Positions 48,785 to 57,801 of a DNA stretch of 64,000 nucleotides are shown here, in pieces. The notes under the pieces are model-generated. The model was not told the origin of the DNA. It saw nothing but the letters and a program-made list of their open reading frames with translations, and did no database searches. The position numbers and the translations under genes are program-made. Within the stretch, counting starts at the first letter, position 1. The number at the start of each line of letters is the position of its first letter. Source of the stretch: Actinomadura syzygii (GTDB lineage: Bacteria > Actinomycetota > Actinomycetes > Streptosporangiales > Streptosporangiaceae); contig NZ_VSFF01000010.1 of NCBI RefSeq assembly GCF_008085905.1, positions 1-64,000 of the forward strand. Reading direction: 5' to 3'.

Positions 48785-49875
48785 CGGGTGACCAGCGCGA
48801 TCCGGTCGTGGTCGACGAGGAAGCCGTCCGAGACGAACGTGACCTCGCCGCCGTATTCGAGGGTGGTCTCGATGGCGTCGTCCACGGCGTCGTCGACGAC
48901 GTCCGCGCCGCGCAGGACGCCGGGCATGCCCTCGACCGGGACCAGTTCGCCCTCGGCCTTCACGGCGGGCGCGTAGTAGCCGCGTTCGACGACCAGGTGC
49001 TCGCCCCGTCCCTCCTCCACCAGCCGGGTGACCTCGCACAGGCCGCCCGCGTACCGCTGGATGCTGCGCGCCGCCTCCAGCTCGGACAGCACGCCGACCT
49101 CGCGGAGGTCCTCGTAGGCGGCGAGCGCCGGGCGGGCGGCCTCGGCGAGCGCGCTCGGCGCGGCGCCCTCGAAGCTGCCGTCGACGCGCCCCGCCACGGT
49201 CAGGTGCGGCCCGGCGGCCTCGTCGAAGAACGCCTGGTGGCGGGTGACGCCCGCGACGATCAGGGGGCGCCGGTCCCGGGCGAGCACGTGGTCGAGGGCG
49301 CTCGCCGCGTCCCGCATCAGGCGGCGGTGCCGCTCGCTGTCGCCGCCCTGGGCCGGACGGCGCGACTGCCGTCCCGACCCGGCCTCGTCGATCTGCTCCG
49401 GCTCGACGGGGAACCCGTCGGCCGCGTGCTCGGTCAGGTCGTCGCCCCGGCCGTCCCAGAGGCGGACCCGCTGGTCGGACAGGGACAGCAGCCAGTAGCG
49501 CCGGGCGCGCGTGTAGTCGGCGACGAGGTCGCGGGTGGCGAAGCCGGTGTCGACGACGACTCGCTCGTCCACGTGCTGGGCGATGGTGAAGGCGTGGTGC
49601 TCGCCGCCCGGCGCGGCGAACAGCACGAGGCCGTCCGAGGCGTGCCGCGGGTCGGTCTCGTCGGCGGCGTGCTCCAGGCCGCGCAGCACGTGGTCGGCGG
49701 TGTCGGCCGGGACGCGGGGGTCGGCGCGCAGCCGGCGGCGCACCTCCGCGAGCAGGTTGCGGAGCCGGATGGGGTCCTGCCGGTTCTCCGGGGCCGAGCG
49801 GTGCGTCGGCAGCAGCACCGACACCGCGGGGTAGGCGCGCGGCTTGCGCAGCTCGGACAGGGTGACAGCGTCCAT
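48778..49875 (-). CDS. baeRF3-domain protein (release-factor-like fold)
   Basis: A 365-residue protein assigned to the bacterial archaeo-eukaryotic release factor family 3. It shows an N-terminal VSVLLPTHR segment, the central RYWLLSLSDQRVRLWDG core, a middle region starting ERHRRLMRDAASALDHVLARDRRPLIVAGVTRHQAFF, and a terminal eL30-like domain (ALVTRY). The GGQ motif of true release factors is absent. These proteins are thought to act on the ribosome or in stress, but the function is not established. Its stop overlaps the convergent GT-C gene by 7 bases. Confidence 0.75.
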   Translation of the reverse strand: MDAVTLSELRKPRAYPAVSVLLPTHRSAPENRQDPIRLRNLLAEVRRRLRADPRVPADTADHVLRGLEHAADETDPRHASDGLVLFAAPGGEHHAFTIAQHVDERVVVDTGFATRDLVADYTRARRYWLLSLSDQRVRLWDGRGDDLTEHAADGFPVEPEQIDEAGSGRQSRRPAQGGDSERHRRLMRDAASALDHVLARDRRPLIVAGVTRHQAFFDEAAGPHLTVAGRVDGSFEGAAPSALAEAARPALAAYEDLREVGVLSELEAARSIQRYAGGLCEVTRLVEEGRGEHLVVERGYYAPAVKAEGELVPVEGMPGVLRGADVVDDAVDDAIETTLEYGGEVTFVSDGFLVDHDRIALVTRY

Positions 49876-49977
49876 GATCCCCCGATCTGTTTGCTTTTGC
49901 CCTTTATGCTTTTCTAGCTACTCGCAGGTAAACAAGGCGTAAGGCGCAGGTCAGAGCTACGCGATCAACCGGTGCGA

Positions 49978-50694
49978 TCAACCGGGCGTGATGAACGAGG
50001 TCTCGTAGGCGAAGATCACCGCCTGGGTGCGGTCGCGTGCCTGGAGCTTGCCGAGGATGTTCCCGACGTGCGTCTTCACCGTCTGCGGGCTCACGAACAG
50101 CTCCTGCGCGATCTCGGCGTTGGAGCGCCCCTTCGCCATCAGGCGCAGGACGTCCCCCTCCCGCTCGGTCAGCCGCTCGTGCCAGCGCGTCGCCCCGCTC
50201 CCGCCGCCCGCGCCGCCGCGGGACGGCCCGTGCCGCGCGGCCAGCTCCCGGATCGCCGCCGGGAACAGCAGGCTCTCGCCGTGCGCCACCATCCGGATCG
50301 CCCGGAGGATCTCCTCCGGGCGCGTCCGCTTGAGCAGGAACCCGTTCGCGCCCGCCTTCAGCGCGTCGTACACGTACTCGTCGTTCTCGAACGTCGTGAC
50401 GACGATGATCCTCGGCGGCCCGGGGGCGGTGCCCGGGGGGCGTGGGGGGTCGTCCCCCCTCGGGGGATACGGCGCGGTCTCCAGGATGCGGCGGGTGGCC
50501 TGGATGCCGTCGAGCCGCGGCATCCGGACGTCCATCAGGATCACGTCGGGGCGCAGCCGCCGGACCGCATCGGGCACCTCGGCGCCGTCCGCCGCCTCGC
50601 CGACCACCGTCAGGTCGTCCTCGGCCCCGATGATGGCCGCGAGCCCGGCCCTGATCAGCCGCTCGTCGTCGACCAGCAGAACCTTGATCGTCAT
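49978..50694 (-). CDS. NarL/LuxR-type response regulator with receiver insertion
   Basis: A 238-residue regulator. The receiver has the acidic pocket (LLVDDERL), phospho-acceptor in VILMDVRMPRLDG and Lys in GFLLKRTRPEE; the C-terminal LuxR helix-turn-helix is LTEREGDVLRLMAKGRSNAEIAQELFVSPQTVKTHV. Between ETAP (residue 75) and RIIVVTTF (residue 95) lies an extra ~18-residue Pro/Gly/Arg stretch that other family members lack. It corresponds to bases 50416-50469, which contain a GC palindrome. Its ATG overlaps the kinase stop as ATGA. It is the partner of the following kinase. Confidence 0.92.
   Translation of the reverse strand: MTIKVLLVDDERLIRAGLAAIIGAEDDLTVVGEAADGAEVPDAVRRLRPDVILMDVRMPRLDGIQATRRILETAPYPPRGDDPPRPPGTAPGPPRIIVVTTFENDEYVYDALKAGANGFLLKRTRPEEILRAIRMVAHGESLLFPAAIRELAARHGPSRGGAGGGSGATRWHERLTEREGDVLRLMAKGRSNAEIAQELFVSPQTVKTHVGNILGKLQARDRTQAVIFAYETSFITPG
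50443..50458. repeat. GC palindrome inside response regulator (copy B)
   Basis: GGGGGG-tcgt-CCCCCC, a 6-bp perfect stem with a 4-base loop, lies inside the in-frame receiver insertion. The core matches the intergenic palindrome at 34402-34421. Confidence 0.6.
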
Positions 50695-51926
50695 GTTCCG
50701 GACCTTAGCGGCAGCGAGACGCGGAACCGCCAGGCGTCGCCCTCCGGGCCCGCGCTCATCTCGCCGCGCAGCACGGTGACCCGCTCGCGGACGCCGCCGA
50801 GCCCGCGTCCGCCGCCGTGCCGGGCGGCGTCGCCGCGCACCGCGCCGAGCGGGTTGCTCATCTCCATCTCCAGCCGTTCGCGCTCGACCCCGAGCCGGAG
50901 CCGTACGGGGACCCGTCCGGCGTGCCGCAGCGCGTTCGTCAGCCCCTCCTGGACGATCCGGTACGCCTCCCGCGACACCGCCACCGGCACGTGCTCCACC
51001 TCGGGTCCCACCTCCGCGTCGAGCTTCACCCCGGCGATCCTGGTCTGTTCGAGGAGCCGTCCGAGGTCCTTCAACGTGGCCTGCGGCGCCTTGCCCGCCG
51101 CGTCGTCGCGCAGCAGCCCGAGCACGTGGTCGAGGTCCTCCAGCGCCGCGCGGGCGGACTCTTCGATCGCGCCGAGCGCCTCCCGGGCGAACGCCGGGTC
51201 GCTGTCGAGGACGCGTCCGGCCGCCGCGGCCTGGAGGGTCACGACGCTGAGCGCGTGCCCGACCGAGTCGTGCAGCTCCCGCGCCAGCCGGTTCCGCTCG
51301 GCGAGCTTGACGGCCTGCGCCTCCACCTCGGCGAGCCGCTCCGCGGCGGACGGCCCGAGGAACCTCGGTGCCAGCCGGGACATCAGCCGTCCCGCGCCGA
51401 CGATCAGCGCGAGCAGCGCGGCGAGCGCGGCGAGCCCGATCAGCGGGGCGGGCCACTGGTGCCAGGTGGGCTGCCAGCCCCAGGCGTTGAGGAAGTTCTC
51501 GTCCCAGCGCACCCAGGGCGCGGCGACCATCACGAACGCGAACGGCGGCACGGCCAGGCTCAGCCCGCTGACCAGCACGCCGACGCCGAGGTGCAGCCCG
51601 AACCACGCGCCGGCGCGGCGGCGGCTCTCCCACGTCCGCGCGGACGCGGGCGCGAGCGCCTCGCTCGGCCCCCTGAGCAGCTCCTTGGCGAGCGCCCCCT
51701 CCAGCAGCCGGACGGTCGGCACGACCCCCGTGACGAACGTCGCCGCCGCGGGCATGACGAGGAGCCCCAGCACGGCCTTGACGACGCCGCCGCCGAAGGG
51801 CAGCAGCGGGATGAACAGGGTGATGCCGAGGAACCAGTACGGCATCAGCAGGGCGCCGCCCACCACGAGGTGGGACCAGCGCAGCCAGGTCGTCCGCTGG
51901 ACCAGCGGCCGGAGCACGCGCGTCAC
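50691..51926 (-). CDS. NarX-type sensor histidine kinase
   Basis: A 411-residue kinase with several N-terminal transmembrane segments (about residues 20-170, including an internal helical pair). A HisKA_3 dimerisation domain with the phospho-His follows (ERNRLARELHDSVGHALSVVTLQ). The short ATPase domain has VQEGLTNALRHAG and GGGRGLGGVRERV. This is the standard actinomycete kinase of NarL-type systems. It precedes and is translationally coupled to the response regulator gene. The signal is unknown; a copper-gene cluster lies immediately upstream on the same strand, 60 bases away. Confidence 0.9.
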   Translation of the reverse strand: MTRVLRPLVQRTTWLRWSHLVVGGALLMPYWFLGITLFIPLLPFGGGVVKAVLGLLVMPAAATFVTGVVPTVRLLEGALAKELLRGPSEALAPASARTWESRRRAGAWFGLHLGVGVLVSGLSLAVPPFAFVMVAAPWVRWDENFLNAWGWQPTWHQWPAPLIGLAALAALLALIVGAGRLMSRLAPRFLGPSAAERLAEVEAQAVKLAERNRLARELHDSVGHALSVVTLQAAAAGRVLDSDPAFAREALGAIEESARAALEDLDHVLGLLRDDAAGKAPQATLKDLGRLLEQTRIAGVKLDAEVGPEVEHVPVAVSREAYRIVQEGLTNALRHAGRVPVRLRLGVERERLEMEMSNPLGAVRGDAARHGGGRGLGGVRERVTVLRGEMSAGPEGDAWRFRVSLPLRSGT

Positions 51927-51986
51927 ACGACGATCCTGGCAGACGCGCCGACCGCCCTTACTCCCCCGCGAGAGGGAGATCCCAGC

Positions 51987-54113
51987 TCAGGGCGTCGCGC
52001 CGGACCCCTGCTCGCCCGCGGGCTCGCCGGGCTCGGAGGATTCGGCGGGCTCGGCGGCGACCTCGGCGGGCACATCGGCGGGCACATCGGCGGGCTCGGC
52101 CGCCGCCCGGTCGCGCTCAGCGAGCTTGGCGAGGCGGGCATTGTAGACGGCGAGCTCGTCGTCCTCCGAGTGCCCGGTGGCCGCGGCGCGGTCGGCCTTG
52201 CGGTCCAGGCGGCGGGCCTGCCGCTGGTCGTCCATGTACCACTGCACCGCGAGGACGAGCAGCACGATGAACGTCGGCACCTCGCCGAACCCCCAGGCGA
52301 TCGCGCCGCCGGTGTGCTGGTCCTTGAGGACGGTCGTCCCCCAGGGCGGGTCGACGGCCGTGTACCACCCGCGGGCGAGCGCCTGGCTCATGTTCATCAG
52401 CGCGATGCCGAAGAAGGCGTGGAACGGCATCGTGACGAACAGCAGCAGCAGGCGTCCCGGATAGGGCAGCCTCTTCGGCGCCGGGTCGACGCCGAGCAGC
52501 ACCCAGAAGAACAGGCTCCCGGCCAGGAGGAAGTGCACCGTCATGGCGATGTGCCCGAGATGGTTGCGCATCGCCTTCTCGAACAGCGGCGTGAAGTACA
52601 GCGCGAACGTGCTCACCACGAAGATCACCGTGGCCACGCCGGGGTGCGCGAGGACGGCGACGTACCGGCTGTGCAGCATCGTGGTCAGCCACTCGCGCGG
52701 CCCCCGGTCGCCGCGGATCCGGGCGGGCTTCAGCGCGCGCAGCGCCAGCGTCACCGGCGCGCCGAGGACGAGGAAGATCGGGACCAGCATGTTCAGCACC
52801 ATGTGCTGCGCCATGTGCACGCTGAACAGGATCGGCGCGTACTTGGCGACGCCCGTCTGGGTGACGATCACGATGGTGACGAGCCCGAGGAGCCAGGACG
52901 CGGTCCGCAGCGGCGGCCAGGAGTCGCCGCGCCGCCGCAGCCGCACGACCCCGGCGAGGTAGAGCCCGCCGAGGACGGCGACCAGCGCCGCGAAGAACAG
53001 GTCGAACTGCCACAGCGTGGCGAGCCGCGCCGGAGTGATCTGCGGCGGCATGTCGTAGCCGAGCAGCGCCTTAACGGCCGTCTCCGGCTCGCCGGGCGCG
53101 GGCGGCGCGGTGCGCGCCAGCGCCACGGCGAGGCCCATCGTCCCGCCCATCACGGCGGCCTCGACGGACGCGAGCCGGGCGAACGCCCACGGCCTGCGGT
53201 CCTCGATCGCGGGGAGCGTGCGGGTGCGGTGCCACCAGCCGAACCAGCCGAGCGCGCAGAACGCGGCGATCTTGCCGAGGGCGAGCCGCCCGTACTCGGT
53301 GTCGACCAGCTCGACCGGGTCGGGCAGCCGGGCGATCACGTTCACCAGGCCGCTGACGCCGACCGTGACGTAGCACCACAGCGCCATGCGGCTGAACCGG
53401 TCGGCCATGAGGCCCAGCCGGTCGCGGCCGAGCATGGCGTGGACGCCGACGATCGCGAGCCCGCCGACCCACGGCGCGACCGCCGCCACGTGCAGCGCGA
53501 CGCCCGTCGTGGCGGTGGAGTGGTTGGCGGCGGACGCCGAGTGCCCGGTCAGCGGCGCGGGCAGCAGCGCGACCGCGGCCAGCGCGAGCAGCCCGAACGC
53601 GGCGGCGGGCGTGGTGGTGGTGCGGGCCAGCAGCGCGACGACGACCGCCAGCAGCACGACGATCATCAGCGCGGTGCCCTGCGGCAGCGAGCCGACGTAG
53701 CTGCTCAGCTCGCTGCCGGTGAGGACCTGCCCGACCGGCTGGCCGAGGACGTCGGCGACGGTGAGGACGAGGGTGGCCGCCGCGGCGGCGGCCCAGGCGG
53801 CGGCGAGCCAGGACGCGGCGCGCAGGTACCCGGTCGCGTCGCCGGACAGCCGTCCGGGGCCGCGCCCGGCGCCCTCGACGGGCAGCAGCGCGGCGGCGGC
53901 GAGCAGGGCCCCGACGGTCAGCGCGGACAGCAGGTCCATCGCCGTCCGGGACGCGGGGAGCCCCCACCGGGTGACGGCGCCCGCGTCGCCGAGCCCGGGG
54001 ATGACCTTCTCGGTGACCGCGCCGCCGAGGACGAGCCCGGCCACGAGGACGGCGCCCGCCGCGGCGACCGCGACGGCCGCGGCCCGCCAGACGCCCAGGC
54101 TGCCCTTCGCCAC
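51987..54113 (-). CDS. CopD-CtaG fusion membrane protein
   Basis: A 708-residue polytopic protein. The N-terminal half is CopD-like (about residues 10-340, with GHSASAANHSTATTGVALHVAAVAPWVGGLAI). The C-terminal half is a CtaG/caa3 assembly domain (about 370-650, with AQHMVLNMLVPIFLVLGAP, MTVHFLLAGSLFF and DQHTGGAIAWGFGEVPTF). The His/Met-rich membrane motifs are consistent with copper handling for cytochrome oxidase assembly. The tail is a charged repeat (ADVPADVPAEVAAEPAES). It follows copC by 9 bases in one operon. Confidence 0.92.
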   Translation of the reverse strand: MAKGSLGVWRAAAVAVAAAGAVLVAGLVLGGAVTEKVIPGLGDAGAVTRWGLPASRTAMDLLSALTVGALLAAAALLPVEGAGRGPGRLSGDATGYLRAASWLAAAWAAAAAATLVLTVADVLGQPVGQVLTGSELSSYVGSLPQGTALMIVVLLAVVVALLARTTTTPAAAFGLLALAAVALLPAPLTGHSASAANHSTATTGVALHVAAVAPWVGGLAIVGVHAMLGRDRLGLMADRFSRMALWCYVTVGVSGLVNVIARLPDPVELVDTEYGRLALGKIAAFCALGWFGWWHRTRTLPAIEDRRPWAFARLASVEAAVMGGTMGLAVALARTAPPAPGEPETAVKALLGYDMPPQITPARLATLWQFDLFFAALVAVLGGLYLAGVVRLRRRGDSWPPLRTASWLLGLVTIVIVTQTGVAKYAPILFSVHMAQHMVLNMLVPIFLVLGAPVTLALRALKPARIRGDRGPREWLTTMLHSRYVAVLAHPGVATVIFVVSTFALYFTPLFEKAMRNHLGHIAMTVHFLLAGSLFFWVLLGVDPAPKRLPYPGRLLLLFVTMPFHAFFGIALMNMSQALARGWYTAVDPPWGTTVLKDQHTGGAIAWGFGEVPTFIVLLVLAVQWYMDDQRQARRLDRKADRAAATGHSEDDELAVYNARLAKLAERDRAAAEPADVPADVPAEVAAEPAESSEPGEPAGEQGSGATP

Positions 54114-54122
54114 GTCCGGCTC

Positions 54123-54800
54123 CTACTCGCTTCCGGTGGAGGCGGGCTGCTTGTCGGCGGCGGGGGCCGCCGGGTGCTTGCGCTTGGCCCGGAACACGAT
54201 GCCGACGCCGACGCCGACGCCCACGACCAGCCCGCCGATGATCAGCCCCCAGAGGAGCATGTTGGAGCCGGAGTCCTTCTTGTCCGCCTCCGCGGCCTGC
54301 TGCTGGTCGATCTTCAGCGGCTGCTCGTCGGTGGTGGCGGCCTGCCCGGTCTGCTGCTCCGCGCCGACCCCGCCCGCGGACGGCGGCGGCGCGGACGGCT
54401 CGGACCCGCCGCCGGACGAGGTGAACGTCAGGCCGTCGCCCTCGATCGCGTGCCCGTCGGCGCCGACGACCCGGTAGGCCACCGTGTACTTCCCGGCGGG
54501 CAGCGGGCCCTGGACGTTCTGCACCACCTCGGTCCCGCCGGACCCGGAGTGCTCGGCCGGGCCCTGCTCGTAGGTCTTGCCCGCGTCGTCCTTGACGATC
54601 ACCTTCGCCATCCGGATCTTGTCGCTGAAGACGAGCGTGACCTTGACGATCCCCGGCATCGTCGCGCCCTTGGCCGGAGTGCTGCTCACGAGCCGGGTGT
54701 GGGCCAGCGCGGGGGGCGCGGCGACGGCGCCGAGCGCGGCGGTCAGGGCGGCGACGAGAGCGAGGCGGCCCAGGGGCCGGCGGGTCTTGAGGATGTTCAT
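54123..54800 (-). CDS. copC: CopC-domain copper-binding protein
   Basis: A 225-residue exported protein. A signal peptide ends at ALA, leaving His as the first mature residue (ALA-HTRLVSSTPAKG). This is followed by the CopC beta-sandwich with the second copper ligand region (VGADGHAIEGDGLTFTSS). A Gln/Ala/Ser-rich linker leads to a C-terminal transmembrane helix (LLWGLIIGGLVVGVGVGVGIVF), so it is membrane-anchored outside the cell. It heads the operon with the CopD-CtaG gene and probably delivers copper to it. ATG 54800 is the start that gives the signal peptide. Confidence 0.92.
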   Translation of the reverse strand: MNILKTRRPLGRLALVAALTAALGAVAAPPALAHTRLVSSTPAKGATMPGIVKVTLVFSDKIRMAKVIVKDDAGKTYEQGPAEHSGSGGTEVVQNVQGPLPAGKYTVAYRVVGADGHAIEGDGLTFTSSGGGSEPSAPPPSAGGVGAEQQTGQAATTDEQPLKIDQQQAAEADKKDSGSNMLLWGLIIGGLVVGVGVGVGIVFRAKRKHPAAPAADKQPASTGSE

Positions 54801-54940
54801 GAAGGCCGGGTTCTCTAGTGGGGACGTCGGGGCTCCGTCCACCCTACTGAGGCCGGGGCCGTGACACGTCCCGGGTCACAGAACACGACGAAACACGCGA
54901 TCAAGGCACTCCGCCGGGCCCTCGCCGGGACGGCTCGGGC

Positions 54941-56077
54941 TCAGTTGCACCCGCAGTCGCAGTCGCAGCAGTCGCACCCGTCGCAGCAGTCGCAACAATT
55001 GCAGCAGTCGCAGCAGCCGTCGCAGTTGCCGCAGCCTCCGTCGTCGCAGCAGTCGGCGTGCCGGGTGCACCAGCAGCGGTCCCCGCACGAGTCGCCGTGG
55101 TGATCGCTCCACTCGGGCTGGAAGACGCCGCAGGTCACGCAGACGAGCGTCCCGGTGAAGCACGGGACGGGCCATCCCGGTCGCGGCCCCCGCGGCCCCT
55201 TCGGGCCCCGCCGCGACGCCTGGACGGACTCGGCGAAGACGTGGTCGAGCGACCGTCCGGCCTCGCGGTCGAGCAGCGCCCGGACGAGCCGCGGCCGCTC
55301 CAGCTCCAGGTCGGCGAGCGCCAGCCGGAGGCCGCGCAGCGCGTCGTCGGCGTGCCGGCGCGCCTCGTCGAGGCCGGCGCCGGTGGCGAGGAGCGGGTTG
55401 TAGGCGCCGCTCTCCCGGTCGTCGGCGAGGTCCTCGACGGCGTCGATGAGGTGGGCGAGGCGTCCGAAGAAGCGTCCGGCCTCGGCGAGGGTCTCGGCGT
55501 TGGACTCCCTGCCCGCGAGGACGGCCGTGTGCGCGAACACCGCCGCGACGGCGGTCTCGGCGGGCTCGGTCAGGTCGAGCAGGCCGAGTCCGGGGGCCGC
55601 TTCGAGGACGGGCTGCCGCGCCACCGCGTCCCGCAGCACCGACGGGTCGAACCCGACCGCCGCGCCCGTGCGCCCGCCCGCGGCGTCCCACCGGTCGGCC
55701 ATCCGCCCGGCCGCGGCGGCGACGAGGCGGCGCGCGTAGGGGCCGTCGCCGTCCGCCACGTGGTCGCGGGTCTTGCCCGCCGCGAGCAGCAGCGACGCCG
55801 CCGCCGCGAGCTGCGCGCCCTGCGCCCGCGCGGTGACGACCTCGGCGGTCCGCATCCCGCGCAGCGCGCACGGCCCGGCCTTGCGCCGCGGCGACAGGTC
55901 CGGCGCCTGCGCCTCGACCAGCACCGAGACGAGCAGCCCGTCGTAGTTGGTGACGAGCCGCGCCGCCTGGCCGTGCTCGGCCCGCAGCGTCAGGCACAGC
56001 CCGCAGAGGTGCGCCATCCAGTCCTTGAACAGCGACCCGCACAGAACATGACGGCATGGCCGGACGACACCGAACAC
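54941..56077 (-). CDS. DUF5685 protein with cysteine-rich tail
   Basis: A 378-residue protein matching DUF5685: FGVVRPCRHVLCGSLFKDWMAHLCGLCLTLR at the start with a conserved C-x2-C type metal-binding look, then a long helical core. After residue ~325 it carries an extension in which 19 of the final 43 residues are Cys, alternating with Asp, Gly and Asn (for example CCDCCNCCDCCDGCDCC). This could bind several metal ions or form disulfides. The GTG 56077 is preferred because GGGGGAG precedes it and homologues begin MFGVVRPC. The function is unknown. Confidence 0.8.
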   Translation of the reverse strand: MFGVVRPCRHVLCGSLFKDWMAHLCGLCLTLRAEHGQAARLVTNYDGLLVSVLVEAQAPDLSPRRKAGPCALRGMRTAEVVTARAQGAQLAAAASLLLAAGKTRDHVADGDGPYARRLVAAAAGRMADRWDAAGGRTGAAVGFDPSVLRDAVARQPVLEAAPGLGLLDLTEPAETAVAAVFAHTAVLAGRESNAETLAEAGRFFGRLAHLIDAVEDLADDRESGAYNPLLATGAGLDEARRHADDALRGLRLALADLELERPRLVRALLDREAGRSLDHVFAESVQASRRGPKGPRGPRPGWPVPCFTGTLVCVTCGVFQPEWSDHHGDSCGDRCWCTRHADCCDDGGCGNCDGCCDCCNCCDCCDGCDCCDCDCGCN

Positions 56078-56161
56078 CGCAGACTCCCCCACCTCAGGCG
56101 ATACGCAGGAATATGGACGCGGCACCGCCCGCGCGGGTTCGCCCCGACAGTTCCGAAGCCG

Positions 56162-57460
56162 CTAGACGCCGACGCAGGTGAGGGCGCGGCGGTAGGCGGC
56201 CATCCGGGGCGCCTCGGGCGCGCCCGTCTCGGCCAGCACCTCGGCGAGGTCGAACCACGCCTGCGCGGCCTCCCGGGACGACTCCATCTCCTCCAGGCAC
56301 GTCGCGGCGCGGGTCAGCACCTCCACCGCCCGCTCCCGGCGGCCGAGCCGCACCGACGCCTCGCCGAGCACGGTCAGCGCCCCGGCGGTGGCGCGCCGCG
56401 GCGCGTCCCCGAGCAGGTCGAGGGCCTCCTCGGCGAGCCGCACCGCCTCGGCGGGCCGGCCGAGCGCCGTCTCCGCGCGGGCCAGCTCGGTCAGGCACCA
56501 GGCGACGTCGATCTCCCCGGACGAGCTGGCGCTGATCTCGCCGCGCACCCGGCTGAGCAGCTCGCGGGCGCGGACCGCCTGGTCCGGCCGGGCGCGCAGC
56601 AGCAGCCCGGCGTAGATGACGCGGAGCCGGCTCAGGTCGCGGGGGTCCTCGTCGTCGCCCGCGAGCATCAGCGCCCGCTCGGCGAGGGCGACGCCGTCCT
56701 CGTACTCGCCGCGGATCTCCGCGACGTAGGCGGCCTCCCAGTAGGCGACCATCCGGGCGCGCGGGCTGCCGATCCGCTCGGCCCGGTCGACGAGCTGCGC
56801 GGCGAGCTGCCGGGCCCGGACGAGGTCGCCCCGCTCGATGAACGCGGCGAGCAGCGCCGCGCCGAGGTGCACGGCCGCGTCGGTCGAGTCGGCGCCGGTC
56901 GCGATCAGGTGCCGCAGCGCGTTCTCGGCGGCGTGCACGCCCGCGCTGATGTCGCCGCGCTCGCGCAGGCAGCGGCTCAGCGCGACGTGCACCTTGGCCC
57001 AGTGGTCGAGGTCGGTCTCCGCCGACGCCTCCTCGGTCAGCCTGGTGAGCTGGGCGATCGCCTCCTCCAGCTCGCCCGCGGCCTCCAGCGCGAGGGCGTG
57101 CCCCCAGCGGGCCTGGTGCAGCATGTCCGGCAGCGCGACCGCGTCGGCGCTGGCGAGCACCTCGGCGAACCTCGCCCGCGCCTCGGCCGCCGCGCCGTTG
57201 CTCAGCGCGATCTCGGCGTAGTCGAGGGTGACCCGCAGCTCGTCCACGACGTCCTCGCTGACGCCGCTGACGAGGTAGGTCGCCGAGCAGTTCAGCTTGG
57301 CGGCGAGCAGCTCGACCACGCTCGGGGCGGGCACCCGCTTGTCGCTCTCGATCAGCGAGATGTAGCTGTCGGACAGCTCGGGGAAGGCGAGCTGCGCCTG
57401 GCTCACGCCCTGCCTGATCCGCAGGGCGCGGATGCGCTGCCCCAGTGTCTCCCGATCCAT
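56162..57460 (-). CDS. XRE-family regulator with TPR repeats
   Basis: A 432-residue protein. The N-terminal helix-turn-helix (TLGQRIRALRIRQGVSQAQLAFPELSDSYISLIESDKRVP, residues ~5-45) is followed by an array of TPR-like helical pairs to the C-terminus. This architecture is shared with actinomycete regulators that sense a peptide or protein partner. ATG 57460 is used because the upstream open frame has no ribosome site. The DUF5685 gene follows 85 bases downstream on the same strand; no operon link is proved. Confidence 0.85.
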   Translation of the reverse strand: MDRETLGQRIRALRIRQGVSQAQLAFPELSDSYISLIESDKRVPAPSVVELLAAKLNCSATYLVSGVSEDVVDELRVTLDYAEIALSNGAAAEARARFAEVLASADAVALPDMLHQARWGHALALEAAGELEEAIAQLTRLTEEASAETDLDHWAKVHVALSRCLRERGDISAGVHAAENALRHLIATGADSTDAAVHLGAALLAAFIERGDLVRARQLAAQLVDRAERIGSPRARMVAYWEAAYVAEIRGEYEDGVALAERALMLAGDDEDPRDLSRLRVIYAGLLLRARPDQAVRARELLSRVRGEISASSSGEIDVAWCLTELARAETALGRPAEAVRLAEEALDLLGDAPRRATAGALTVLGEASVRLGRRERAVEVLTRAATCLEEMESSREAAQAWFDLAEVLAETGAPEAPRMAAYRRALTCVGV

Positions 57461-57801
57461 CGTGTGTCCACCGCCTACAGAGTTCTCAGCTCGGGGTGCT
57501 CGCCGGCCGCGTGGCGCGGGGCGAGTGAGCAGAAGCCGGTCCGATCCCATCGATGCCCATACCGATGCCCATGGTGCCGACATGACGCCCGGTCACGGCC
57601 GCGATCCGGCGAATCGGTACCGAAGCGTGTTCTGCATCCGGGCAGGCTATAGCGGACGGACCGCCCCCGTCACGCCGCCGTCACATCCGCGGAACGCCGG
57701 ACGGACGCCCAGGCCGGACCGGTGCGGGACCCCCGCGGCCGCGGCGGCTAGCCTGTGCACCGCGATTGCGACACCGTGCTGCCGAGAGCGGAGACCCCGT
57801 C

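Noticed and set aside
50817..54818. very long rightward open frame opposite the kinase and copper genes
   Set aside because: An antisense shadow with repetitive Arg/Gly/His/Pro composition; the CtaG, CopC and kinase motifs on the other strand are clear.
54941..55070. cysteine tail as a lanthipeptide or sactipeptide precursor
   Set aside because: It is fused to a large conserved domain, has few Ser/Thr to form thioether rings, and no modifying enzyme gene is nearby.
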